Shown here one piece after another: positions 33,925-40,990 of a stretch of 64,000 nt of DNA (its first letter is position 1; each line of letters opens with the position of its first letter). The stretch spans positions 62,001 to 126,000 of the forward strand of contig NZ_CP176502.1 in assembly GCF_046267875.1 (NCBI RefSeq). The letters are read 5' to 3'. A program made the translations under genes and the position numbers. Below the pieces are notes generated by a model. That model worked only from the letters and a program-made list of their open reading frames with translations. It did no database searches and was not told where the DNA came from. Source of the stretch: Mannheimia glucosida (GTDB taxonomy: Bacteria; Pseudomonadota; Gammaproteobacteria; Enterobacterales; Pasteurellaceae).

Positions 33925-34361
33925 AAAACCTCTCTTGGTACGCAAAATGCTTTGACGAACTCTCTACCCAAGATCTGTTTGAGATTTACTACGCCCGCAC
34001 AGCGGTATTTGTGGTTGAACAAAATTGTGCTTACCAAGAAGTGGATAACAAAGACTTACAAGCGGTACATTTCTTTGCAAAAAATGCAGAAAATCTGACC
34101 GCTTACTGCCGTTTAATTCCAGCTGATGACGGTGTACATATAGGTAGAGTGCTGGTGACGAAAGAAAATCGTGGTTCAGGCTTAGCAAGGGAATTAGTAC
34201 AAAAAGCGATAGATTATTGCGCTGAGAATTTCCCCACTCAACCCATTCACGCCCAAGCCCAAAGTTACCTGCAAGCGTTCTATGAAAGCTTTGGTTTTAA
34301 AACGGTTTCAGCGGTGTATTTGGAAGATGGGATACCGCATTTGGATATGGTGTTAGAATGA
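33918..34361 (+). CDS. elaA: ElaA-like GNAT acetyltransferase
   Basis: A 147-residue GNAT-fold protein resembling E. coli ElaA: LSWYAKCFDELSTQDLFEIYYARTAVFVVEQ at the N terminus with the ElaA-typical RTAVFVVEQNCAYQEVDNKD, and the acetyl-CoA loop VTKENRGSGLARELVQ near residues 83-98. The substrate is unknown. The ATG at 33918 lies inside the end of holC, and the stop overlaps the Fic start as ATGA at 34358. Both overlaps imply translational coupling, tying this gene to holC and to the downstream toxin-like genes. Confidence 0.88.
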   Translation: MLKNLSWYAKCFDELSTQDLFEIYYARTAVFVVEQNCAYQEVDNKDLQAVHFFAKNAENLTAYCRLIPADDGVHIGRVLVTKENRGSGLARELVQKAIDYCAENFPTQPIHAQAQSYLQAFYESFGFKTVSAVYLEDGIPHLDMVLE

Positions 34362-35098
34362 ATAAATTAGCTAAAATCGAGCAATTAAAAACGGCACTTT
34401 TACAACGCCGTCCATTATCTGAAAGCGAAGTTCAACGACTGCGGGAAGAGTTTATAATTGAAAGCAGTTATAATTCCAATGCAATTGAAGGCAATACCAT
34501 TACTTTGCGTGAAACCGTGCTCATTTTAAAAGAGGGAATGACGATTGCCGAAAAGCCGATTCGAGAGCATTTAGATATTATCGGTTTTAAAGATGCGTTT
34601 AACTATATTTATGAATTAGTCGCCAATAAAGAACCATTAAGCGAACGAGCGATTAAAGATATTCATTCGCTAGTGTTAATGAGCAGTGCAGAAAGCCGTG
34701 GGATTTATCGCAAAATTCCGGTGCGGATTTTAGGGGCAGAAAATGAACCGACAGCTCCTTATTTAATTGCCGAAGAAATACAGTCGTTGATTGAAAAATA
34801 TCAACAAAAACTGACCGCACTTCACCCGATTGAAGCAATTAGCTGGTTACATTTAGCCTTTGAAAGTATTCACCCATTTATTGATGGCAACGGACGAACA
34901 GGGCGATTACTGATTAATTTTGAATTATTAAAACAGGGCTATTTACCGATTGATATTAAATTTACCAATCGAGCCCAATATTACCAATGTTTTGATGATT
35001 TCCATAAAAATCAGCAAGATATAAGCAGTTTAGTTGAGTTGATTAGCCAATATGAAATTACAGAATTAGAACGATATTTGGCGATTTTGGAGAAATAA
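34358..35098 (+). CDS. Fic family protein, class II with N-terminal inhibitory helix
   Basis: A 246-residue Fic-domain protein, predicted to transfer AMP or another phosphate-linked group from a nucleotide to a target hydroxyl. The full catalytic motif HPFIDGNGRTGRLL is present near residues 172-185, with the catalytic His first. The N terminus carries the inhibitory motif S40-N-A-I-E44-G45 within SSYNSNAIEGN, the class II self-inhibition signature, so no separate antitoxin is needed. It overlaps elaA by 4 nt, and the 56-residue gene starts 1 nt after its stop. The target is unknown; toxin, signalling and housekeeping AMPylator roles all remain possible. Confidence 0.93.
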   Translation: MNKLAKIEQLKTALLQRRPLSESEVQRLREEFIIESSYNSNAIEGNTITLRETVLILKEGMTIAEKPIREHLDIIGFKDAFNYIYELVANKEPLSERAIKDIHSLVLMSSAESRGIYRKIPVRILGAENEPTAPYLIAEEIQSLIEKYQQKLTALHPIEAISWLHLAFESIHPFIDGNGRTGRLLINFELLKQGYLPIDIKFTNRAQYYQCFDDFHKNQQDISSLVELISQYEITELERYLAILEK

Positions 35099-35099
35099 A

Positions 35100-35270
35100 A
35101 TGACCAAAATAGAACAAATAAAAGAACATCAACGCCAATTACAACTTCAATTTAAAGCGTGGATGGACGATAAGAAAAAACGTGAAGTGCTGACGTTTAT
35201 GCGACCGAATGGGAATATTGTTCGCCATTATCCAGACGGACACGAAGAAATCATTGAATATGCAAAATAA
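35100..35270 (+). CDS. 56-residue protein, likely partner of the zeta-like kinase
   Basis: A small open frame, MTKIEQIKEHQRQLQLQF to EIIEYAK, read directly. It has a Gln/Lys-rich helical N-terminal half and a short beta-like segment (LTFMRPNGNIVRHYPDGHEEII). It begins 1 nt after the Fic stop, and its last four codons overlap the start of the zeta-like kinase (ATG at 35260), so the three are coupled. By position it is a candidate antitoxin or accessory protein for the kinase; it does not resemble the classical epsilon antitoxin. I assign no biochemical function. Confidence 0.75.
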   Translation: MTKIEQIKEHQRQLQLQFKAWMDDKKKREVLTFMRPNGNIVRHYPDGHEEIIEYAK

Positions 35271-35853
35271 TTTAGCGATTTTCTATTGTGGTACAAACGG
35301 CGCAGGAAAAACGACTTTGCGTGGATTTAATCAAGATACAGTGCAGATTGTGATTGACTCCGATCATATTGCAATGGAAATCAACCCACAAAATCCACGG
35401 TTAGCTGATTTAGAAGCAGGTAGAAAAGCGGTTGAATTATTTCAATTTGCACTTAAAAATCAGATTTCTTTTTCAATGGAATCTACCCTTTCGGGAAAAT
35501 CTATATTAAACCGAATGAAACAGGCAAAAGAAAAAGGTTTTTATACTCGGTTAAATTATATCGGTGTAGATAAAGTTTCTATTAACTTAGATCGTGTTAA
35601 AGCCAGAGTAAAAGCGGGCGGACATTTTATTGATGAACAAACAATCCGCCAACGGTTTAAAATGAGCCGAAAAAATTTAATTACCGCACTTTCATTTTGC
35701 GATGAAGTCTTAATTTACGACAACTCTGCTGAAATACCCGAAGTGGTTTTTCATATTGAGAATAAACAAATCACGCAAATTGCGAATAATTTAGTCAGTT
35801 GGTGTGAAAATTTGCGTGATGAATTGGTAGGATTAGGGTTTAAGCTCACCTAG
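35260..35853 (+). CDS. Zeta-toxin-like P-loop kinase
   Basis: A 197-residue P-loop protein with Walker A GTNGAGKTT at residues 11-19, preceded by the hydrophobic strand LAIFYC. DSDHIAMEINPQNP follows as in zeta toxins, then FSMESTLSGKS, the substrate-facing block of the family, and RVKARVKAGGHFIDEQTIRQRF, the lid with basic residues. Zeta toxins phosphorylate UDP-GlcNAc and block peptidoglycan synthesis; related proteins have other substrates. The ATG at 35260, within the end of the 56-residue gene, fits the P-loop strand; a longer frame from 35209 is less likely. Stop codon overlaps a GAGCC-loop hairpin. Confidence 0.88.
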   Translation: MQNNLAIFYCGTNGAGKTTLRGFNQDTVQIVIDSDHIAMEINPQNPRLADLEAGRKAVELFQFALKNQISFSMESTLSGKSILNRMKQAKEKGFYTRLNYIGVDKVSINLDRVKARVKAGGHFIDEQTIRQRFKMSRKNLITALSFCDEVLIYDNSAEIPEVVFHIENKQITQIANNLVSWCENLRDELVGLGFKLT

Positions 35854-35869
35854 CACGAGCCGTGCTAGG
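35849..35869. repeat. GAGCC-loop hairpin H1, end of the zeta-like gene
   Basis: CCTAGCAC (35849-35856) pairs with GTGCTAGG (35862-35869) around the 5-nt loop GAGCC. The zeta-like stop codon lies in its left arm. Confidence 0.85.
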
Positions 35870-35904
35870 CTCTATAATCCAGCGTCTTTGGAGCTATCAC
35901 TTAT

Positions 35905-35959
35905 AGCCACAAAGTGGCTCGGCTATGCGTCACCCCACACGGCTCGTGTGGGGTGACAA
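35905..35959. repeat. 55-bp direct repeat, left copy, with hairpin H2
   Basis: Begins AGCCACAAAGTGGCTCGGC, itself a 6-bp triloop hairpin, and contains CACCCCACAC/GTGTGGGGTG around the loop GGCTC (35931-35955). The copy at 36596-36650 differs at 3 of 55 positions. The two copies flank the unknown gene pair. The right end runs into an uptake signal (ACAAGCGGT, 35957). Confidence 0.9.
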
Positions 35960-36001
35960 GCGGTTAAATTTAGGTAAAACTTTAAATCGGAGGGATTTGT
36001 G

Positions 36002-36184
36002 ATGACAAAACCAGTTAATGCCGAATATATTAAAGAAATTATTGATAAAACGAATAATCTTGGTTATTTAGATATTCAAGGAAAAACCTTGAAAGAAAAA
36101 CAAGGCAATTTTAAATCTTTAATTCAGGAAAAATTAAAGGAATATCATAATGACAGTCGAAAAAATAGTTATCACCGAAGCTAA
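36002..36184 (+). CDS. 60-residue protein, first of an unknown coupled pair
   Basis: A 60-residue basic protein (MTKPVNAEYIKEIIDKTNNL at the start, KLKEYHNDSRKNSYHRS at the end), predicted mainly helical and cytoplasmic. A strong ribosome site CGGAGGGATTTGTG precedes the ATG. Its 3' end overlaps the next gene by 35 nt in another frame, a large overlap implying coupled translation. Size, charge and pairing resemble antitoxin or immunity genes, but no family is recognised, and I assign no function. Confidence 0.68.
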   Translation: MTKPVNAEYIKEIIDKTNNLGYLDIQGKTLKEKQGNFKSLIQEKLKEYHNDSRKNSYHRS

Positions 36185-36587
36185 GGTTCACGAGCTTTTT
36201 GTTGAAATTAGCAAAGAGTTAGGATTTAGTGATGAGGATATTTTATGCCATTCACAAAATATTCTTGAACTGATTGATATGTGGTCTGAACAAAAGTTTG
36301 TTGAAATTTATCGAGAAAATACAGATCGAGTTTTTGGCAGAGCAAAAGATAGCAGTCTTACACAAGGAGCAGTGCCATACTATCTAGGCATTTATCACGC
36401 CAGACAAGGTGAAAATGATCCCTTGATCGTTTTAACATTCAGATCGGAAAGAGAAGATAACATCGCTGAAATCCGCTTTATGGCAACACATGATATTTTA
36501 TTTGGCACGGTTTCCGATAAATTATTTATGCAACGAATGAAAGCAATTCGTCAAAGAATTGATCTTTTAGTCCAAAAAGGGAATTAA
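36150..36587 (+). CDS. 145-residue protein of unknown function, second of the pair
   Basis: A soluble 145-residue protein, MTVEKIVITEAKVHELFVEI at the start, with a helical N-terminal half (SQNILELIDMWSEQKFVEIYREN) and a more beta-rich C-terminal half (PLIVLTFRSEREDNIAEIRFMA, MQRMKAIRQRIDLLVQKG). No signal peptide, membrane segment or catalytic motif was recognised. It overlaps the 60-residue gene, and the pair is enclosed by 55-bp near-identical direct repeats, as if moved as a cassette. Function unknown. Confidence 0.75.
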   Translation: MTVEKIVITEAKVHELFVEISKELGFSDEDILCHSQNILELIDMWSEQKFVEIYRENTDRVFGRAKDSSLTQGAVPYYLGIYHARQGENDPLIVLTFRSEREDNIAEIRFMATHDILFGTVSDKLFMQRMKAIRQRIDLLVQKGN

Positions 36588-36595
36588 CTTGCAAG

Positions 36596-36650
36596 AGCCA
36601 CAAAGTGGCTCGGCTATGTTTAACCCCACACGGCTCGTGTGGGGTGACAA
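36596..36650. repeat. 55-bp direct repeat, right copy, with hairpin H3
   Basis: Same as the left copy at 35905-35959 except three bases in the centre (TTTA in place of CGTC). The hairpin ACCCCACAC/GTGTGGGGT around GGCTC lies at 36623-36645. It begins 8 nt after the stop of the 145-residue gene. Confidence 0.9.
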
Positions 36651-36810
36651 AACGGTTGGATTTAAGAAAAATTTTGCAAAAAAATTACCTAAAATAAGCC
36701 ATTTGTAAAGTGCAAAATAATGGTATTTATTTCTTATCGAGTTCCGAAATAGCTGTACACTAATTCATTGATGAGCTTACTACATATTAAATAGGGAAAA
36801 TGTGTATAAT

Positions 36811-37389
36811 ATGAAAGAAAATATTAATTTAATGTTATCTTGGAAATATCTACCGATCACCACAATTTCTGTATTTCTAGTGATTGTGATTTTTTTCGTT
36901 GGAATCTCTCTTTGTAAACTTTTTAAGCATGTTGAAAAGGGAAAAATATTAGGATTTATTATTGTATTTCTATTATTGGTTTCACAGTTCCTTGTGTTAA
37001 ATAATTTATTGGCTTGTGAACAAATATATAAAGAAGCTATTTTATATTTCTCAAGCATAATTTCTATACCTATTATGATAATATTATTTTCCACAAGAGA
37101 TAAAACTAAAAATAATGATTTTATTGCTATAATTGGTATATCTATATTCATGCAGGCAATTATATCAATGATGGTTTCATCAAGTAATGATTATTCTTTT
37201 AACATAAAATTCATACATGGAGCTTGGTATATATCATTGCCTGCTTTTTTAATATATGAAGTATCAAATCATAAGAAAGATTTTTCAGAAATACTAACTA
37301 AGTTAGATTTTATTGGAAAAAATTTAAAAACAAATCCTAATAAATCATTTAAGAAATTAAGTAAACACAAATGTAAATTTTTCAAATAA
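36811..37389 (+). CDS. AT-rich integral membrane protein, unknown
   Basis: A 192-residue protein with about five predicted membrane helices (residues near 15-35, 47-66, 79-95, 105-125 and 145-160) and a Lys/Asn-rich cytoplasmic tail ending KHKCKFFK. Coding sequence is clearly more AT-rich than neighbouring genes, with ATA and AGA codons, suggesting recent acquisition. The ATG at 36811 is the simplest start; a GTG at 36802 is closer to the GGGA ribosome site. It ends 15 nt before valS. No family was recognised; a membrane immunity or DUF-type protein is possible but unsupported. Confidence 0.72.
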   Translation: MKENINLMLSWKYLPITTISVFLVIVIFFVGISLCKLFKHVEKGKILGFIIVFLLLVSQFLVLNNLLACEQIYKEAILYFSSIISIPIMIILFSTRDKTKNNDFIAIIGISIFMQAIISMMVSSSNDYSFNIKFIHGAWYISLPAFLIYEVSNHKKDFSEILTKLDFIGKNLKTNPNKSFKKLSKHKCKFFK

Positions 37390-37404
37390 GAGAAAACAAA
37401 CCCA

Positions 37405-40269
37405 ATGACCAAACAATTCACAATGGAAGACCGTTTTAACCCTTCCGCCGTAGAGCAAGCGCTCTACCAACACTGGGAATCGCAAGGCTATTTTAAGCCG
37501 AGCGAAGATATTAATGCACCGAGCTACTGTATCGCTATTCCGCCGCCGAATGTGACGGGGAGTTTGCATATGGGGCACGCTTTCCAGCAGACCTTGATGG
37601 ATACGCTGATCCGCTTTCACCGTATGGAGGGGCATAACACTCTGTGGCAGTCGGGGACTGACCACGCGGGGATTGCCACTCAAATGGTGGTAGAGCGTAA
37701 AATCGCTGCGGAAGAAGGCAAAACCCGCCACGATTATGGACGTGAAGCCTTTATCAACAAAATCTGGGATTGGAAAGCCTATTCAGGCGGCACAATCAGC
37801 CAGCAAATGCGCCGCTTAGGCAACTCGATTGACTGGGATCGTGAGCGTTTTACAATGGACGAAGGCTTGTCGAATGCAGTGAAAGAGGTGTTCGTTCGCT
37901 TACACGAAGAGGGCTTGATTTACCGTGGCAAACGCCTTGTAAACTGGGATCCGAAACTGCATACTGCGATTTCTGATTTGGAAGTGGAAAACAAAGAGAG
38001 CAAAGGCTCTCTGTGGCATTTCCGCTATCCACTCGCCAACGGTGCGAAAACCGCAGACGGCTTGGATTACTTAGTAGTAGCAACAACCCGTCCTGAAACG
38101 ATGTTGGGCGATACTGCGGTGGCGGTTCACCCTGAAGATGAGCGTTATCAAGCCTTGATTGGTAAGAGCGTAATCCTACCGCTTGCCAACCGTGAAATCC
38201 CGATTATTGCCGATGAGTATGTGGATCGTGAGTTCGGTACGGGTGTGGTAAAAATCACCCCTGCCCACGATTTCAACGACTACGAAGTGGGCAAACGCCA
38301 CGGCTTGCCGATGGTGAATGTGATGACCTTAAATGCCGATATTCGTGCAGAAGCGGAAATTATCGGCACAGACGGCAAACCACTTGCCGACTATGCTGCG
38401 CCAATTCCTGCCGACTATCAAGGCTTAGAGCGTTTTGCCGCTCGTAAGAAAATTGTGGCGGATTTTGAAGCTCTTGGTCTGTTAGATCAAATCAAACCGC
38501 ACGACTTAAAAGTGCCGTATGGCGACCGTGGTGGCGTGCCGATTGAGCCAATGCTGACCGACCAATGGTATGTGTCTGTCAAACCTTTGGCGGAAGTGGC
38601 AACCAAAGCGGTGGAAGACGGCGAAATCCAATTCGTGCCGAAACAGTATGAAAACCTGTATTTCTCTTGGATGCGTGATATTCAAGACTGGTGTATCTCT
38701 CGCCAACTTTGGTGGGGACACCGCATTCCGGCGTGGTATGACGAGCAAGGCAATGTGTATGTCGCTCGAGATGAAGCAGAAGTGCGTACAAAACACAACT
38801 TACCTGCGGACTTACCATTAAAACAAGATGAAGATGTGCTAGATACTTGGTTCTCATCAGGCTTATGGACGTTCTCAACGCTTGGTTGGCCTGAAAACAC
38901 CAAAGAGCTGAAAATGTTCCACCCGACCGATGTGCTGATTACCGGTTTTGACATCATCTTCTTCTGGGTCGCTCGTATGATTATGTTCACAATGCACTTC
39001 ATCAAAGATGAAAACGGTAAACCGCAAGTGCCGTTTAAAACCGTGTATGTAACGGGCTTGATCCGTGATGAGCAAGGGCAGAAAATGTCAAAATCGAAAG
39101 GCAATGTGTTAGACCCGATTGATATGATTGACGGTATTTCCCTTGATGAGCTGCTCGAAAAACGCACCGGTAATATGATGCAGCCGCAACTGGCGGAAAA
39201 AATTGCCAAGGCAACTCGCAAAGAGTTTGCCGAAGGTATTGTGGCACACGGCACAGACGCTCTGCGTTTCACCCTCACCGCCCTTGCCAGCAACGGTCGT
39301 GACATCAACTGGGATATGAAACGTTTAGAAGGCTACCGCAACTTCTGCAACAAACTGTGGAATGCCAGCCGTTATGTACTGACTAACGACAAGTTGGATT
39401 TAAGCGAAGGCGAGATGGAATTTAGCCTTGCAGATCGTTGGATTGAAAGCCAATTCAACCGCACGGTGGAAACTTTCCGCACCGCACTCAGCCAATACCG
39501 TTTCGACTTGGTGGCGAATGCGATCTACGAATTTACTTGGGATCAATTCTGCGACTGGTATTTAGAGCTGACTAAGCCGATTTTCTTCAAAGGCACAGAC
39601 GCACAACGCCGTGGTGCAAGCCGCACACTGGTGAATGTGTTGGAAAAACTCCTGCGTTTAATCCACCCGGTAATGCCGTTCATCACCGAAGAAATCTGGC
39701 AGAAAGTGAAAGTCTTTGTGGGTATTAAAGCGGATACCATTATGTTGCAAAAATTCCCACAATTTGACCCGCTTGCGATTGATGAAACCGCTGAAAATCA
39801 AATTAACTTTATCAAAGAAGTGATTGTGGCAGTTAGAAACATTCGTGCGGAAAGCAATATTGCCCCAAGCAAAGGCTTAGATTTAATCGCTCGTAATTTC
39901 TCTGCGGACGAAGTCTCTATTCTCAATGCTAACGAAGTGTTGCTCAAATCGATGGCAAAACTGGATAGCGTGAAAGTGCTTGAAAATGGCGAAAATGCAC
40001 CGCTATCGGTAGCGAAACTGGTCGCAAATGGTGAGATCTTGATCCCAATGGCAGGCTTTATCAACAAAGAAGCTGAGCTGGCTCGCCTCACCAAAGAGAT
40101 GGATAAACTTAAAGGTGAAGTGGCTCGCATTGAAGGCAAACTTTCAAACGAAGCCTTTGTCGCCAAAGCCCCAGAGCAAGTCATCGCCAAAGAGCGTGAA
40201 AAAATGCAAGAGTACCTGAGTGGATTAGAGAAATTGCAGGTGCAGTATCAAGAGATTGAAGCACTGTAA
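37405..40269 (+). CDS. valS: Valyl-tRNA synthetase
   Basis: Class I synthetase charging tRNA-Val, whose genes lie 9 kb upstream. The 954-residue product carries the HIGH motif PPPNVTGSLHMGHAFQQTL near residues 40-58, the editing CP1 domain (about 190-340, ATTRPETMLGDTAVAVHP), the KMSKS motif GQKMSKSKGNVLDP near 555, and a C-terminal coiled coil (about 885-950) typical of ValRS. Length equals the family norm. It normally sits next to holC, from which it is separated here by an accessory gene block. An uptake-signal pair ends the transcript. Confidence 0.98.
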   Translation: MTKQFTMEDRFNPSAVEQALYQHWESQGYFKPSEDINAPSYCIAIPPPNVTGSLHMGHAFQQTLMDTLIRFHRMEGHNTLWQSGTDHAGIATQMVVERKIAAEEGKTRHDYGREAFINKIWDWKAYSGGTISQQMRRLGNSIDWDRERFTMDEGLSNAVKEVFVRLHEEGLIYRGKRLVNWDPKLHTAISDLEVENKESKGSLWHFRYPLANGAKTADGLDYLVVATTRPETMLGDTAVAVHPEDERYQALIGKSVILPLANREIPIIADEYVDREFGTGVVKITPAHDFNDYEVGKRHGLPMVNVMTLNADIRAEAEIIGTDGKPLADYAAPIPADYQGLERFAARKKIVADFEALGLLDQIKPHDLKVPYGDRGGVPIEPMLTDQWYVSVKPLAEVATKAVEDGEIQFVPKQYENLYFSWMRDIQDWCISRQLWWGHRIPAWYDEQGNVYVARDEAEVRTKHNLPADLPLKQDEDVLDTWFSSGLWTFSTLGWPENTKELKMFHPTDVLITGFDIIFFWVARMIMFTMHFIKDENGKPQVPFKTVYVTGLIRDEQGQKMSKSKGNVLDPIDMIDGISLDELLEKRTGNMMQPQLAEKIAKATRKEFAEGIVAHGTDALRFTLTALASNGRDINWDMKRLEGYRNFCNKLWNASRYVLTNDKLDLSEGEMEFSLADRWIESQFNRTVETFRTALSQYRFDLVANAIYEFTWDQFCDWYLELTKPIFFKGTDAQRRGASRTLVNVLEKLLRLIHPVMPFITEEIWQKVKVFVGIKADTIMLQKFPQFDPLAIDETAENQINFIKEVIVAVRNIRAESNIAPSKGLDLIARNFSADEVSILNANEVLLKSMAKLDSVKVLENGENAPLSVAKLVANGEILIPMAGFINKEAELARLTKEMDKLKGEVARIEGKLSNEAFVAKAPEQVIAKEREKMQEYLSGLEKLQVQYQEIEAL

Positions 40270-40277
40270 TTAACTAA

Positions 40278-40322
40278 CAAGCGGTCAGGATTTGGAAATT
40301 TTTTGCTAATTCAGACCGCTTG
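40278..40322. terminator. Inverted uptake-signal pair after valS
   Basis: CAAGCGGTC (40278-40286) and GACCGCTTG (40314-40322) form a 9-bp stem with an A/T-rich interior, between convergent valS and the SGNH hydrolase gene. Confidence 0.75.
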
Positions 40323-40338
40323 CTATTGAAGCTTTTCA

Positions 40339-40932
40339 TTATAAATGTTTGGTTAAAATCGCCTCTAGGCGATCATAGCCGGCTTGGGTGAAATGTAGCC
40401 CGTCGTGGCATAAAGTTAGATCTAAATTCCCTTCTTCGTCTGCAAAATATTCCCACGTTTTTACATAAGTTAAATCAGACGGAATATTTGCCTCAAAATA
40501 CGCATTAAGCTCTTTTATTGCAGCATTATTAGTGGTGGTAATATTATTAACCGGTGTAGCTTCCAATAGAAAAAATTTAGCATTCGGGTTAATTTTACGA
40601 AGGGAAGTCACAATTTCTCCAATCCACTCAAGAACTTGTTTTGGTGAGTAATCAGGCTCTTTCACAATGTCATTAACGCCTAGAAAAATAAATACATTAT
40701 CGCCAACGTGTTGAATTCGCCCCTGTCGGGTAATCACATCTAAATATTGGCGAGTGCTAGTGCCTGACAAGCCTAAATTAGCAACGGTTTTTCCGGCTAA
40801 ATTTGGTGTGCCGTTTTCCATATTGCCCCACATATCAAACAGGGAATGCCCAACTAGGGAAATATCTGCTTGTTTTTCAAATTCTGATTTTTTTGTTTGG
40901 TAGCGATTAAAAATATCTTGATCGGTAAGCAT
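40339..40932 (-). CDS. SGNH/GDSL-family hydrolase
   Basis: A 197-residue cytoplasmic esterase or lipase of the SGNH fold. Block I contains the nucleophile in LVGHSLFDMWG (Ser30), block II is NLGLSGTSTRQY (oxyanion Gly), block III FIFLGVNDI (oxyanion Asn) and block V DGLH with Asp177 and His180. No signal peptide is seen. It resembles the small 'lysophospholipase L1-like' cytosolic group; substrate unknown. It lies downstream of gnd on the same strand, separated by a terminator. Confidence 0.9.
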   Translation of the reverse strand: MLTDQDIFNRYQTKKSEFEKQADISLVGHSLFDMWGNMENGTPNLAGKTVANLGLSGTSTRQYLDVITRQGRIQHVGDNVFIFLGVNDIVKEPDYSPKQVLEWIGEIVTSLRKINPNAKFFLLEATPVNNITTTNNAAIKELNAYFEANIPSDLTYVKTWEYFADEEGNLDLTLCHDGLHFTQAGYDRLEAILTKHL

Positions 40933-40951
40933 TCTATCTCCTTAAATAAAG

Positions 40952-40981
40952 AAAAACCACCCAATTCATAGGGTGGTTTTT
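40952..40981. terminator. Terminator after gnd
   Basis: AAAAACCACCC (40952-40962) pairs with GGGTGGTTTTT (40971-40981) around an 8-nt loop, 10 nt beyond the gnd stop. Confidence 0.9.
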
Positions 40982-40990
40982 AAAGTCTAG

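Noticed and set aside
38506..39308. Several long minus-strand frames within valS
   Set aside because: Shadows of the highly conserved valS coding frame; no independent signals.
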